A program made the translations under genes and the position numbers. From positions 2,948,401 to 3,012,400 of the forward strand of contig NZ_CP011310.1 of NCBI RefSeq assembly GCF_001077815.2: a stretch of 64,000 nt of DNA, in the 5' to 3' direction. Position 1 is the stretch's first letter, and every line of letters begins with the position of its first letter. Shown here one piece after another: positions 56,078 through 64,000 of the stretch. The notes under the pieces were generated by a model. The model saw nothing but the letters and a program-made list of their open reading frames with translations. It had not been told where the DNA came from and searched no databases. The stretch is from Aurantiacibacter atlanticus (GTDB lineage: Bacteria > Pseudomonadota > Alphaproteobacteria > Sphingomonadales > Sphingomonadaceae).

Positions 56078-57643
56078 ATGTTATTGCGCGATTATATTCG
56101 GCGAGCGGCCAACAGCTACGGCGACAAAACTGCCTTCATTGATGGAGATATCCGCCGTGACTGGCGGACTGTCGATGAAAGAAGTGCTCGTTTCGGGGCT
56201 GCCCTTCAGAAACTTGGAGTATGCAAAGGCGACGTGGTGTGCATCCTCGCCCACGAACACTTGGAGGTCATCGAGCACTTCCTAGCATGTGCCAAGATCG
56301 GCGCTATCCGTGTCGGAATCAACTGGCGATATTCACCGCGCGAACAGGAACACATCATCCGTGATTCCAACGCCAAGGCGGTACTGGTACAGGCCAATTG
56401 CCATGAACTGATCGCGCGATTCCTGCCAGATCTTGAAAAAGAGGGGCGGGTTCTTATCGGTTTCGGAGAAAAGCACGGATTGAGATACGATTATGAAAGC
56501 CTAATCGCGCAGAATCCCAACCGTCAAGACCACGTCGATCTCGCCCCTGATGATTTGCTCGCATACAGCTATACCACCGGAACCACCGGTCTGCCCAAGG
56601 GCGCATTATGGACGCAATCCCTGGTCGTTGAAAGCAATGTCCATTCTATTTTCAACCTCGGCCTAAGGCACGAGGACATATGGTTCATGCCTGCTCCTAC
56701 ACCCGGAGCGCCGATCCTATTTAACACCTTCGGCGTCATTAATGGGATGACAACGACGATGATCAATGGCGATTTCGCGGCTGACAAATACTGGGATATC
56801 GTCGAACGCGACCGAGTGACGGCTTCGGGCGGAGTGCCTACCATGATCCGTCGGCTGCTGGAGGAATACGACAGCGGAAACTACGACGCTAGTACGCTCG
56901 GGAACCTGTTCTACGGCTCTTCACCGATGCCTCCAACCTTGACCAAGCGCCTGTTCAATACCCTCGATTGCGACCTCATCCAACCTTACGGCTCGACCGA
57001 AACCGGCGGCTGGGTAACCTATCTTCGCCAGGACGAACATCGACGCGCGGTTCAGGAAAACGACTTTAGATTGCTCGAGTCATGCGGCCGACCGAGCCAG
57101 CACGCTGACGTGACGATTCTTGATGAGGAAGGGAAAGCGGTCCCCGATGGTGAGGTCGGGGAAGTGTGCGTAGCAAGCGGAACCAATACCGCCGGTTATC
57201 TTAATTTACCCCAGGAAACAGAAGACCTCTATTTCGGCAAGTGGCTCCGTACAGGAGATTTGGGCAATCGAGACAAGAACGGATACTACTTCCTTGTAGA
57301 TAGACGTAAATTCATGATTATCTCTGGCGGTTACAATGTATATCCTGTTGTCGTTGAGAACGTGTTAGCCGAACATGCAGCAGTGCGGGAAGTAAGTGTG
57401 ATTGGCGCGGCACATCCCGAATGGGGCGAAGTTGTAACTGCGGTGATCTCCCTCAAGAATGGTCAAAATGTTTCCAGTGAGGAGCTCATAGAGTTCGTCC
57501 GCCCGAAGATTGGCAAATGGGAAGTTCCCAAATATATCGATTTCATTGATGATCTGCCGAGAGGCGTCACTGGCAAGATTGACAAGATTTCCCTGCGCCA
57601 GCGGTTCAAGAACAGCCCCGACCTTCTGCCGTGGAACGTATGA
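56078..57643 (+). CDS. Acyl/aryl-CoA synthetase, AMP-forming (IpfF-like)
   Basis: The 521-residue adenylating enzyme has the P-loop YTTGTTGLPKGALW, LIQPYGSTETGGWVTY, the hinge GDLGNRDKNGYYFLVDRRKF and ISGGYNVYP, and a C-terminal Lys in LPRGVTGKIDK. It would activate a carboxylic acid with ATP and CoA as the first step of the pathway. GGGAGAG lies six bases before the ATG at 56078, which I prefer to the ATG at 56063. Its stop overlaps the next start (ATGA). In Sphingomonas Ibu-2 the ligase IpfF acts before the ring dioxygenase; the same order is likely here. Confidence 0.92.
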   Translation: MLLRDYIRRAANSYGDKTAFIDGDIRRDWRTVDERSARFGAALQKLGVCKGDVVCILAHEHLEVIEHFLACAKIGAIRVGINWRYSPREQEHIIRDSNAKAVLVQANCHELIARFLPDLEKEGRVLIGFGEKHGLRYDYESLIAQNPNRQDHVDLAPDDLLAYSYTTGTTGLPKGALWTQSLVVESNVHSIFNLGLRHEDIWFMPAPTPGAPILFNTFGVINGMTTTMINGDFAADKYWDIVERDRVTASGGVPTMIRRLLEEYDSGNYDASTLGNLFYGSSPMPPTLTKRLFNTLDCDLIQPYGSTETGGWVTYLRQDEHRRAVQENDFRLLESCGRPSQHADVTILDEEGKAVPDGEVGEVCVASGTNTAGYLNLPQETEDLYFGKWLRTGDLGNRDKNGYYFLVDRRKFMIISGGYNVYPVVVENVLAEHAAVREVSVIGAAHPEWGEVVTAVISLKNGQNVSSEELIEFVRPKIGKWEVPKYIDFIDDLPRGVTGKIDKISLRQRFKNSPDLLPWNV

Positions 57644-58812
57644 TGTCCGATACGGGGGCGCCGTTGGACGGCGTTAAGATTATTGATTTGACGCGGTTAC
57701 TGCCCGGACCTTTGTGCACTCAGTACTTGGCGGATATGGGCGCGGAAGTGATCAAAGTAGAGCATCCCGAAGGCGGCGATTATGCTCGCGTGGCGATTGA
57801 GGCGTCACAGGATGAATCGGCGGAAACATCGGCGTTCTTCCAGACTGTCAATCGATCCAAACAAAGCGTCACGCTTGATCTTGGAGATAGCGACCAGCGC
57901 GCACATTTGATCGACATGATAAGGGACGCCGATGGCCTGGTGGAGAGCTTCCGTCCTGGTGTCGCTGCCCGCCTTGGAATTGGGTATTCGGAGTTATCCG
58001 CAATAAACCCGGGTCTCGTATACGTTTCGATAACGGGCTATGGCCAGTCAAGTCCCCTTAGCTCCAAGGCTGGCCACGATCTGAACTACATTGCCTATGC
58101 TGGCGTCCTCGATCTCTTGCGGGATCAAGCGGGAGAACCAGTTCTTCCAGGCATCCAGATCGCAGATGTCTTCGGCGGGTCGTTACATGGCGTTGTCGCT
58201 ATGCTGACCGGTCTCCTTTCAAAACAGCTAACAGGACGTGGCCGTTATCTAGATGTTTCGATGACCGACTGCTGCAAACCCTTGAACATTGGTCCGTTGA
58301 CGATGTCCCAGGGTCCGGCTTCGATGCTCGACGGGGGCTTCGCATGTTACCAAATCTATCAGACATCCGATGACCGCCATCTGACACTCGGCGCTGGGGA
58401 AGCAAAGTTTTGGCATAACTTTTGTGCAGCTCTGGAGCGCCACGATCTGAAACCGCTGCAATTTGTCGCTGACAGGCAACCTTGGCTGAAGGCAGAACTA
58501 ACAGCACTTTTCAAAAGCCACACACTGGATCATTGGTGTACCAGGCTGGCAGAAACGGACTGTTGCTTTGCGCCCGTACTCAGTGTTGCCGAAGCCATGC
58601 AGGAAACTTTGCCTGAAAAATCACTAGTGGGCTTGTCTACAGGTCTGAAAATCGGGCTTCCGGTCAAGATCAAAGGCCACACCCCCGATTTCGACGCTCC
58701 TTCGCCAGCGCTTGGCGAACATAACTCGCGTTACTTCGGATTGGGCGACAATCAACACCAAAGCGATCAAGGCTTGCCCAATCGCGCGGTTCATTCCGGC
58801 GATGCTACATGA
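57640..58812 (+). CDS. CaiB/BaiF family protein, alpha-methylacyl-CoA racemase-like
   Basis: The 390-residue class III CoA-transferase-fold protein starts LDGVKIIDLTRLLPGPLCTQ, LADMGAEVIKVEHPEGGDYA. It has SKAGHDLNYIAYAGVL with His146 and IQIADVFGGS with Asp176. The 30-residue gap between these equals that of the His126/Asp156 pair of mycobacterial alpha-methylacyl-CoA racemase. A racemase is therefore a better guess than a CoA transferase, though the fold does both. A racemase is useful only for an alpha-methyl acyl-CoA such as a 2-arylpropionyl-CoA or a sterol side-chain CoA. It overlaps the ligase and hydratase genes by four bases on each side. Confidence 0.85.
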   Translation: MMSDTGAPLDGVKIIDLTRLLPGPLCTQYLADMGAEVIKVEHPEGGDYARVAIEASQDESAETSAFFQTVNRSKQSVTLDLGDSDQRAHLIDMIRDADGLVESFRPGVAARLGIGYSELSAINPGLVYVSITGYGQSSPLSSKAGHDLNYIAYAGVLDLLRDQAGEPVLPGIQIADVFGGSLHGVVAMLTGLLSKQLTGRGRYLDVSMTDCCKPLNIGPLTMSQGPASMLDGGFACYQIYQTSDDRHLTLGAGEAKFWHNFCAALERHDLKPLQFVADRQPWLKAELTALFKSHTLDHWCTRLAETDCCFAPVLSVAEAMQETLPEKSLVGLSTGLKIGLPVKIKGHTPDFDAPSPALGEHNSRYFGLGDNQHQSDQGLPNRAVHSGDAT

Positions 58813-59627
58813 AGACAACTAGCTTTACCAACGTGGAATTGCGCATTGACGATACACGCGCCTTTATCGAGCTGAATCGACCCGACAAGCGCAATGCGAT
58901 GTCGCCACAGTTGCACGAAGATATGCACAAGGCATTGGATGCGATTGAGGATCAGGGCGATGCAAGGGTCATTGTCATCACTGGACGCGGTGATAGTTTC
59001 AGCGCCGGGATGGACCTTGAGGAATTTATCCTCGCCAATTTTAGCGACCCTGATGCCTTTCTCCGCACGAGCGAGAGGGCGCTATCCTGGATGAGGCGCC
59101 TCAAGAATTTTCACGGCGTGACGATTTCCGAAGTCAATGGCTGGTGCGTTGGTGGCGGAATGCTCGTGGCCGGTCTGTGCGATTTGTCCATCGCGGCTGA
59201 AGACGCGAAATTCGGTCTCTCGGAAATCAACTTCGCCGTTATTCCGGGCGCTGGTCTCACCTGGATGGTCGCCCATCATGTTCCGCGGAAGGCTGCCCTT
59301 TACTATTTGCTTACCGGACGTTTGTTCGATGGCAAAAAGGCCGCGGAGATCGGCCTCGTGAATTATACGGTTCCGGCAAAGGACCTGCATGACGAGGTCG
59401 ACGCACTGGCATCGGAAATTGCCGCCAAGAACACCCACGCAGCTGTTGCGATCAAGCGCGTGTACGAGCGAACCACCGCTTTGGGATTTGACGAAGCGGT
59501 TGAGTGGGAAATGGCCAAGTTCTTCGAACTTTCTTACGCCACGCGGCAAGAATGGCTCGACGTGGCATTGCGCCAATTCTCGAAACGAGAATTTAAGCCC
59601 GGAAAAGAAGGTTATGCGCCAGACTGA
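58809..59627 (+). CDS. Enoyl-CoA hydratase family protein, close to hydroxycinnamoyl-CoA hydratase-lyase
   Basis: The 272-residue crotonase is most like feruloyl-CoA hydratase-lyase: LNRPDKRNAMSP, SFSAGMDLEEF (first oxyanion segment, Met68), VNGWCVGGGM (second oxyanion segment), KFGLSEINFAVIPG with Ser138 and Glu139 at the catalytic position, and YYLLTGRLFDGKKAAEIGLVN. In hydroxycinnamoyl-CoA hydratase-lyase a Tyr follows in GMDLKEY and contacts the 4-hydroxyl of the substrate; here it is Phe73. A ring without a para-hydroxyl, or plain hydration of another enoyl-CoA, is therefore likelier. It overlaps the racemase-like gene (ATGA). Confidence 0.87.
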   Translation: MKTTSFTNVELRIDDTRAFIELNRPDKRNAMSPQLHEDMHKALDAIEDQGDARVIVITGRGDSFSAGMDLEEFILANFSDPDAFLRTSERALSWMRRLKNFHGVTISEVNGWCVGGGMLVAGLCDLSIAAEDAKFGLSEINFAVIPGAGLTWMVAHHVPRKAALYYLLTGRLFDGKKAAEIGLVNYTVPAKDLHDEVDALASEIAAKNTHAAVAIKRVYERTTALGFDEAVEWEMAKFFELSYATRQEWLDVALRQFSKREFKPGKEGYAPD

Positions 59628-59685
59628 TTGACTGAAAACAGACGGCTTGAAGTCAGTCTGACGCTGAGAAACAAATGAGGGAAAC

Positions 59686-60069
59686 ATGAGCGTTTCAAGC
59701 AAGGAATTCGCGTTTTTCTATGAAGGATTAGAGCGTCGGGAACTGCTGATGCAGTCGTGCACCGACTGTAATTCGATCCGTAATCCACCGACGACTATGT
59801 GTTCGCAATGCGGAAGCTTTGAGTGGGCCCCGGTAAAGATGAGCGGGAGAGGTGAAGTCTATAGTTACACCGTTCATCACTACCCTCCATTGGAGGGCTT
59901 CGCTCTGCCGCACCCAGTCGGTGTCGTGGACCTTGTTGAGGGTGTGCGAGTGGTCGCCGGGCTGGATGGCATGGAGATTGCCGACATCGAAATTGAGAAA
60001 CCGGTGGAGATTCAATTCATCCAACGGAATGGCCGGGCGTCATTCCGGTTTGGTGCCGCATCGCAATAA
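59686..60069 (+). CDS. DUF35 OB-fold protein with zinc ribbon (IpfE-like)
   Basis: The 127-residue protein has a helix (FYEGLERRELLMQSC), a ribbon with CTDC and CSQC, and an OB-fold (MSGRGEVYSYTVHHYPPLEG, PHPVGVVDLVEGVRVVAGLD). It precedes a thiolase-fold gene by 20 bases. As with the pair at 49.5-51.2 kb, the two likely form one enzyme that splits a carbon-carbon bond in an acyl-CoA. The gene order DUF35 then thiolase is the reverse of the other pair. Confidence 0.87.
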   Translation: MSVSSKEFAFFYEGLERRELLMQSCTDCNSIRNPPTTMCSQCGSFEWAPVKMSGRGEVYSYTVHHYPPLEGFALPHPVGVVDLVEGVRVVAGLDGMEIADIEIEKPVEIQFIQRNGRASFRFGAASQ

Positions 60070-60089
60070 TCGACAAAAGGGCAAATAGC

Positions 60090-61247
60090 ATGATCTCTGG
60101 CAAAGCCGCAATTGTTGGAATTGGCGCAACGGAGTTTTCGAAGGATTCAGGCCGAAGCGAATTCAGGCTCGCGTCGGAAGCGGTCACCGCGGCGCTCAAT
60201 GATGCTGGGGTAAGCGCATCCGAAGTTGACGGTATGTGCACCATGACAGCCGACAATAACTCGGAAGTGGACATTGCCCGCGCGATTGGCGCAGGCGAAC
60301 TGAGTTTCTTCTCGCGGATTCCCTTCGGCGGTGGCGGCGCCTGTGCGGTTGTGCAGCAAGCTGCTCTTGCAATTTCCAGCGGTTTGGCGAACGTCGTCGT
60401 CTGCTACCGGGCAATGAACGAACGATCACAGTACCGCTTCGGCGGATCGCTGGCAGGCGCACCTCAGACCAGTGAAGGCGAGGTGATGGACTATCATACT
60501 ATGCATGGTCTTTCTACCGCAGCAGCCCTGGTTGCGGTCATGATGCGGCGATACATGCAAATGTATGGTGCGACCCGATATGATTTCGCCAATGTCTCGC
60601 TCGCGGCGCGTAAGCATGCGGCTACCAATCCTGCGGCCTTTTTCTATGGCAAGCCGCTTACGCTCGACGAGTATCTAAACTCCAGAATAATCTCTGATCC
60701 GCTGCATCTGTTTGATTGCTGCCAAGAAAGCGATGGCGCCGTGGCGTTAATTGTTACCCGTTCGGAAAGGGCCAAAGACCTGCGCCAAATTCCTGTGCTG
60801 GTTCGGGGTGCTGCGCAGGGAGCCGGTCGTGGCTCTATCCCGTTGATGAACTTTTATGGTGGGGACATTGTGCCGTTCGATGACACGCGAGTGGTGTCAG
60901 ACCAGCTCTATCGTATGTCGGGATTGTCGCCAAGCGATATGGATGCGGCGATTATATACGATCACTTCGGGCCGACCATTCTCCCCGCACTTGAGGCGAG
61001 TGGATTCTGCGCCCGCGGCGAAGCCAAGGATTTCATCAAGGATGGCAATATCGAAATCGGAGGCGGACTGCCGCTGAATACCCACGGGGGTCAAATTGGC
61101 GAAGCATATATTCATGGCATGAACGGAATTGCTGAAGCGGTCCGGCAAGTTCGCGGAAACGCTGTCAACCAAATCGCCGAACTCAGCAATATAATGGTTA
61201 CCTCCGGTGGGGGCGTACCAACCAGCGGACTAATACTAGGAATATAG
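60090..61247 (+). CDS. SCP2/Ltp2-type thiolase-fold enzyme (IpfD-like)
   Basis: The 385-residue protein has GKAAIVGIGATEFSKDSGRS at the start, a Gly-rich FGGGGACAVVQQAALAI at the nucleophile region and IYDHFGPTILPALEASGFC with NTHGGQIGEAYIHGMNG near the end. These match lipid-transfer-protein thiolases that act as retro-aldolases with DUF35 partners. In the proposed route it would remove an acyl-CoA side chain from a cis-diol, giving a catechol and propionyl-CoA or a related thioester. It is the last enzyme gene before the TonB receptor. Confidence 0.87.
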   Translation: MISGKAAIVGIGATEFSKDSGRSEFRLASEAVTAALNDAGVSASEVDGMCTMTADNNSEVDIARAIGAGELSFFSRIPFGGGGACAVVQQAALAISSGLANVVVCYRAMNERSQYRFGGSLAGAPQTSEGEVMDYHTMHGLSTAAALVAVMMRRYMQMYGATRYDFANVSLAARKHAATNPAAFFYGKPLTLDEYLNSRIISDPLHLFDCCQESDGAVALIVTRSERAKDLRQIPVLVRGAAQGAGRGSIPLMNFYGGDIVPFDDTRVVSDQLYRMSGLSPSDMDAAIIYDHFGPTILPALEASGFCARGEAKDFIKDGNIEIGGGLPLNTHGGQIGEAYIHGMNGIAEAVRQVRGNAVNQIAELSNIMVTSGGGVPTSGLILGI

Positions 61248-61299
61248 AAACTCATGATGAGAGTATAGCAAATATAAATATATATAGGGGAGACGGAAA

Positions 61300-63519
61300 G
61301 TGGGCAAGTACAAAGTATTTATGATGTCAACCGCGTCATTTTACAACATTTTTTTGGGAAGTGGTGTTGTTTATGCGCAAGACGGCGCTGAGAGGACTGT
61401 TGTAGAAACGCCCCCAGCTACCCAGGAAACCGAAGAGAGCCCTAGAGGCCTTGAGGAGATCGTCGTCACCGCCACCAGGCGCGAGGAGCGTCTGCAAGAC
61501 ATTCCCGTCACTGTCACCGCTATAACCAACAAGACGCTGAATGCCGCAGGCATCGTCGATGCGCGCAGCCTGACCCAAGTCATTCCGGGCTTTACCGGCA
61601 ATCGAACGGCGTCGGTAATCCAACCTGTCATTCGCGGCATCGGATCCGGAGGCGTTTCTGTCGGCGACGAACCCAATGTCGCTACCTATATCGACGGTGT
61701 CTATCAGCCCGATGCCTTCTCCAATTCGCTCGAACTTGTTGAGGTGGAACGTGTGGAGGTGCTGCGCGGTCCGCAAGGAACTGTGTTTGGCCGAAACGCG
61801 ACAGGTGGTTTGATAAATGTTATTACGCCAGATCCTAGTTTTGTTACAGAAGGAAGAATTTCAGCTCGCGTCGGACGCCTTCGTAATGACGCAAATGAAT
61901 ATGATCTGCGTGCCTATGTAACTACCGGGCTAACCGATAATATTGCTGTTGATTTTGCCGGCATGTATCGACAAACTGAACAATACATTCCTGAAATATC
62001 GACCGGCCGTAAGTTTGGCGGTATCAAGGTTTTCGATCTGAGAAGCAAAATTCTTCTCGAAGCAAGCGATACAGCTCGATTTATTCTGACAGCAAACTAC
62101 ACGCGGCAGCGTAGCAATGTGAACGCAACACAGCCCTTGGACGACAACACGGCGGCTCGCGGATTCGAGGGTGTCATCTTACCCGATGGTCCGTGGGAAA
62201 CGTCGTTGTCTTTAACACCTCGGATCGATTACGAACGCTTTAGTGCATCGCTTCGTACGCGCTTCGAATTTGAACATTTCGACATCGAAACAACAACTGC
62301 ATTTATGCACAATACTGGCCGACAAGATGCCGATGCGGACTCGACCAACATCGATTTGGGCCAAATCCTCTTCCCGCTCGAAGTGCAGGCGGAAAGTCAG
62401 GAAATTCGTGCATTGTCGACCGGCGATGGTCCGTTTCAGTGGATTGTTGGTTTCTATGCTTTTCATCTCGACGCCTCCATGGGCCCGATTGAACTTATAA
62501 ACTCGCCTCCACCGGGCCCAGGTTCGCCCGCGCCCGGCACGCCGATTGTTCGTTTCACGCTGAGCCCAGAGACAGAGACCCTCTCATTCGCCGGCTTCAC
62601 CGAAGGCACATTGCGAGTTACTGACCGGCTCTTCTTGACCCTAGGTGGGCGCTACACGACAGAGAAGAAGGAATTCCAGCAGGCTGTGAATGGAAATCCA
62701 CTGCCTTATGGGCGGGTCGACGAGCGTTTCAACAAGGCCACATACCGAACTGCCTTACGGTATGAACTTACGGATTCAGCAAATATCTACGGAAGCTTTG
62801 GCACAGGATATAAGAGCGGCGTTTACAACGTGGTTTCGACGTCCAGTACACCGGTCAATCCAGAAGTTATCGAAGCTGCAGAGATTGGGTTTAAGGCCGA
62901 TCCCCTGCCGTGGCTGCGAACGAATCTATCGCTGTTCCACTATTGGTATTCAGACTTGCAGGTTCAGGCTCGTAGTGAAGATGGCAATAGTTATGTTCTC
63001 CAGAACGCAGCCGATGCAAAGATATATGGTGGCGAAATTGAAGCCACAATTCTGCCTACCGACGAGTTCACTATCCGGGCAGCCGTGACCTATAATCACG
63101 GTGAGTATGTAGAATTCCCGGCGGCACAGGATTTCATTCCCCTTCCAGTCGGAGGCAACCTGGTTACGTCAAACGATGCAGCCGGAAAATCGCTTATTCG
63201 GGCTCCGGAATTTACTGCGAATCTCGGATTGGATTGGGCCACGATGGTTCAAGACGGAGAGTTCGGAGCTACTGTTAATTTTTTCTTCAGTGATCGCGTA
63301 TATTATGACTTTCTGAACAGGTTCTCTCAGGATCCCTATGCTTTGGTCAACGGTGAAATCTCGTGGACCATGCCAAATGATCGGGTCAGATTCACCTTGT
63401 GGGGAACCAATCTAAGCAATGCCAAAGTTGCGCAACAAATTAGGCAAGGTGTTTTCGCCACAGACATTCTATACGAGAAGCCTAGAACCATCGGGATAGG
63501 TGCAGAGCTAAGCTTTTAG
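61300..63519 (+). CDS. TonB-dependent outer-membrane receptor
   Basis: The 739-residue receptor starts at GTG, with GGAG seven bases before it, and has a signal peptide cut before QDGAERT. The plug domain has EEIVVTATRREERLQDIPVT (TonB box region), DARSLTQVIPGFTG and VEVLRGPQGTVFGRNATGGL. The barrel ends with a typical aromatic-rich strand (RTIGIGAELSF). Sphingomonads use such receptors for uptake of hydrophobic carbon sources as well as iron. Its place at the end of the catabolic operon suggests that it imports the pathway substrate. The leader before it (61260-61290) is unusually AT-rich. Confidence 0.93.
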   Translation: MGKYKVFMMSTASFYNIFLGSGVVYAQDGAERTVVETPPATQETEESPRGLEEIVVTATRREERLQDIPVTVTAITNKTLNAAGIVDARSLTQVIPGFTGNRTASVIQPVIRGIGSGGVSVGDEPNVATYIDGVYQPDAFSNSLELVEVERVEVLRGPQGTVFGRNATGGLINVITPDPSFVTEGRISARVGRLRNDANEYDLRAYVTTGLTDNIAVDFAGMYRQTEQYIPEISTGRKFGGIKVFDLRSKILLEASDTARFILTANYTRQRSNVNATQPLDDNTAARGFEGVILPDGPWETSLSLTPRIDYERFSASLRTRFEFEHFDIETTTAFMHNTGRQDADADSTNIDLGQILFPLEVQAESQEIRALSTGDGPFQWIVGFYAFHLDASMGPIELINSPPPGPGSPAPGTPIVRFTLSPETETLSFAGFTEGTLRVTDRLFLTLGGRYTTEKKEFQQAVNGNPLPYGRVDERFNKATYRTALRYELTDSANIYGSFGTGYKSGVYNVVSTSSTPVNPEVIEAAEIGFKADPLPWLRTNLSLFHYWYSDLQVQARSEDGNSYVLQNAADAKIYGGEIEATILPTDEFTIRAAVTYNHGEYVEFPAAQDFIPLPVGGNLVTSNDAAGKSLIRAPEFTANLGLDWATMVQDGEFGATVNFFFSDRVYYDFLNRFSQDPYALVNGEISWTMPNDRVRFTLWGTNLSNAKVAQQIRQGVFATDILYEKPRTIGIGAELSF

Positions 63520-63605
63520 TCAAGGTGTTGCCCGGTGGCTGATCGCTCCAGTTCCAGTAACTGAGTGACAGCCATCGACGCAGGGCAGCTTTCTACCAGC
63601 TGGGA

Positions 63606-64000
63606 TTAGAGCCGAGCCGCGTTGTTGCGAATGAGCGCGGTTGAAGCAGGCCGTTGCTTATCCAGTTCAGCGGCGGTCGCCTCCGGTGTCTCGTATCCGA
63701 GAGAGGAGTGCGGTCTCTCCCGGTTGTAATCCTCCGCCCAGGCAGCGATCGCGACGCGGGGCGAGGCTGAGGAACAATGTCTCGTTGAGCAGTTCGTCGC
63801 GAATGAGACGTTTAAGCTCTCGACGTTACCGTTCTGCATCGGCCTTCCCGGCGCGATGTAGTGCCACTCGACGCCGATCTCGCCATACCATGCCAGCACA
63901 GCGTTGCTAATGAGCTCCGTGCCATAGTCGCTGACGATCATGCCGGACTTGCCGCGCGGACCGATCACCTCGCTCATCCCATGGCACGCCTGGAGATGAG
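63606..64000 (-). pseudogene. IS3-family transposase OrfB, C-terminal part with two frameshifts (partial)
   Basis: The integrase core is plain: MIVSDYGTELISNAVLAWYG (catalytic Asp), EWHYIAPGRPMQNGNVESLN (catalytic Glu) and AEDYNRERPHSSLGYETPEA. Between VESLN and IAAW the open frame gives nonsense, while the next frame gives RLIRDELLNETLFLSLA, the normal family sequence. Two opposite shifts about 80 bases apart therefore spoil this stretch, although the frame stays open. The enzyme would lack a helix needed for folding. The element continues past the right edge. It marks the right border region of the catabolic island. Confidence 0.8.

Noticed and set aside
1..64000. CRISPR arrays, rRNA and tRNA genes
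   Set aside because: No regularly spaced repeats of 25-40 bp were seen, and no tRNA T-loop or rRNA core sequence was recognised by eye on either strand.

Overview
The window looks like chromosome from an alphaproteobacterium of the order Sphingomonadales. The signs are the TonB-dependent receptor style with an EIVVTATRREER plug segment, a CC0125/CC1285-type lipoprotein, a STAS-MlaE/MlaF/MlaD/lipoprotein transport operon, and very compact GTGA/ATGA gene overlaps. It falls into two parts that meet near 48.6 kb.

Part 1 (1-48.5 kb) is a stress, low-oxygen and envelope region. A long leftward gene train runs from a universal stress protein (16.9 kb) through a 2744-residue cyclic beta-1,2-glucan synthase, PEP synthase, a PfkB-type phosphofructokinase, a zinc alcohol dehydrogenase and an AI-2E transporter to RND-efflux parts at the left edge. 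Next come a hemerythrin/ATP-grasp pair, a glutamine amidotransferase, a Na/Ca exchanger, an ADP-forming acyl-CoA synthetase, a P2-type cation ATPase, a GNAT protein, an unusual LptB-like ATPase, Hsp20, an L,D-transpeptidase, a FixL/FixJ-type oxygen-sensing two-component system, a second universal stress protein and a copper ATPase. The gene set resembles the mycobacterial DosR dormancy regulon: Usp, Hsp20, PfkB, P2 ATPase and a LuxR-type response regulator. A repeated dyad, TACGGA-N4-TCCGTA, lies 30-90 bp upstream of many of these genes and is a candidate FixJ-like operator. From 37 to 48.5 kb the genes concern envelope lipids and metals: patatin, MscS, phospholipase D, Mla transport and arsR-acr3.

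Part 2 (48.7-63.5 kb) is an accessory catabolic island. It contains a rightward operon of Rieske dioxygenase alpha and beta, alpha/beta hydrolase, acyl-CoA ligase, alpha-methylacyl-CoA racemase-like protein, hydratase/lyase, DUF35 protein, thiolase and TonB receptor. A second, leftward thiolase-DUF35 pair faces away from it. The combination of ligase, ring dioxygenase, thiolase and DUF35 recalls the ipfFABDE ibuprofen pathway of Sphingomonas Ibu-2, in which an aryl-CoA thioester is dihydroxylated at the ipso carbon and the side chain is then removed. The racemase would fit a 2-arylpropionate or another alpha-methyl acid. The substrate itself is inferred.

The island carries decayed genes: a frameshifted Rieske ferredoxin, a fragment of a second dioxygenase beta subunit joined to a LysR fragment, an SDR broken by a 17-bp insertion, and an IS3-type transposase with frameshifts at the right edge. 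I saw no rRNA, tRNA or CRISPR array.
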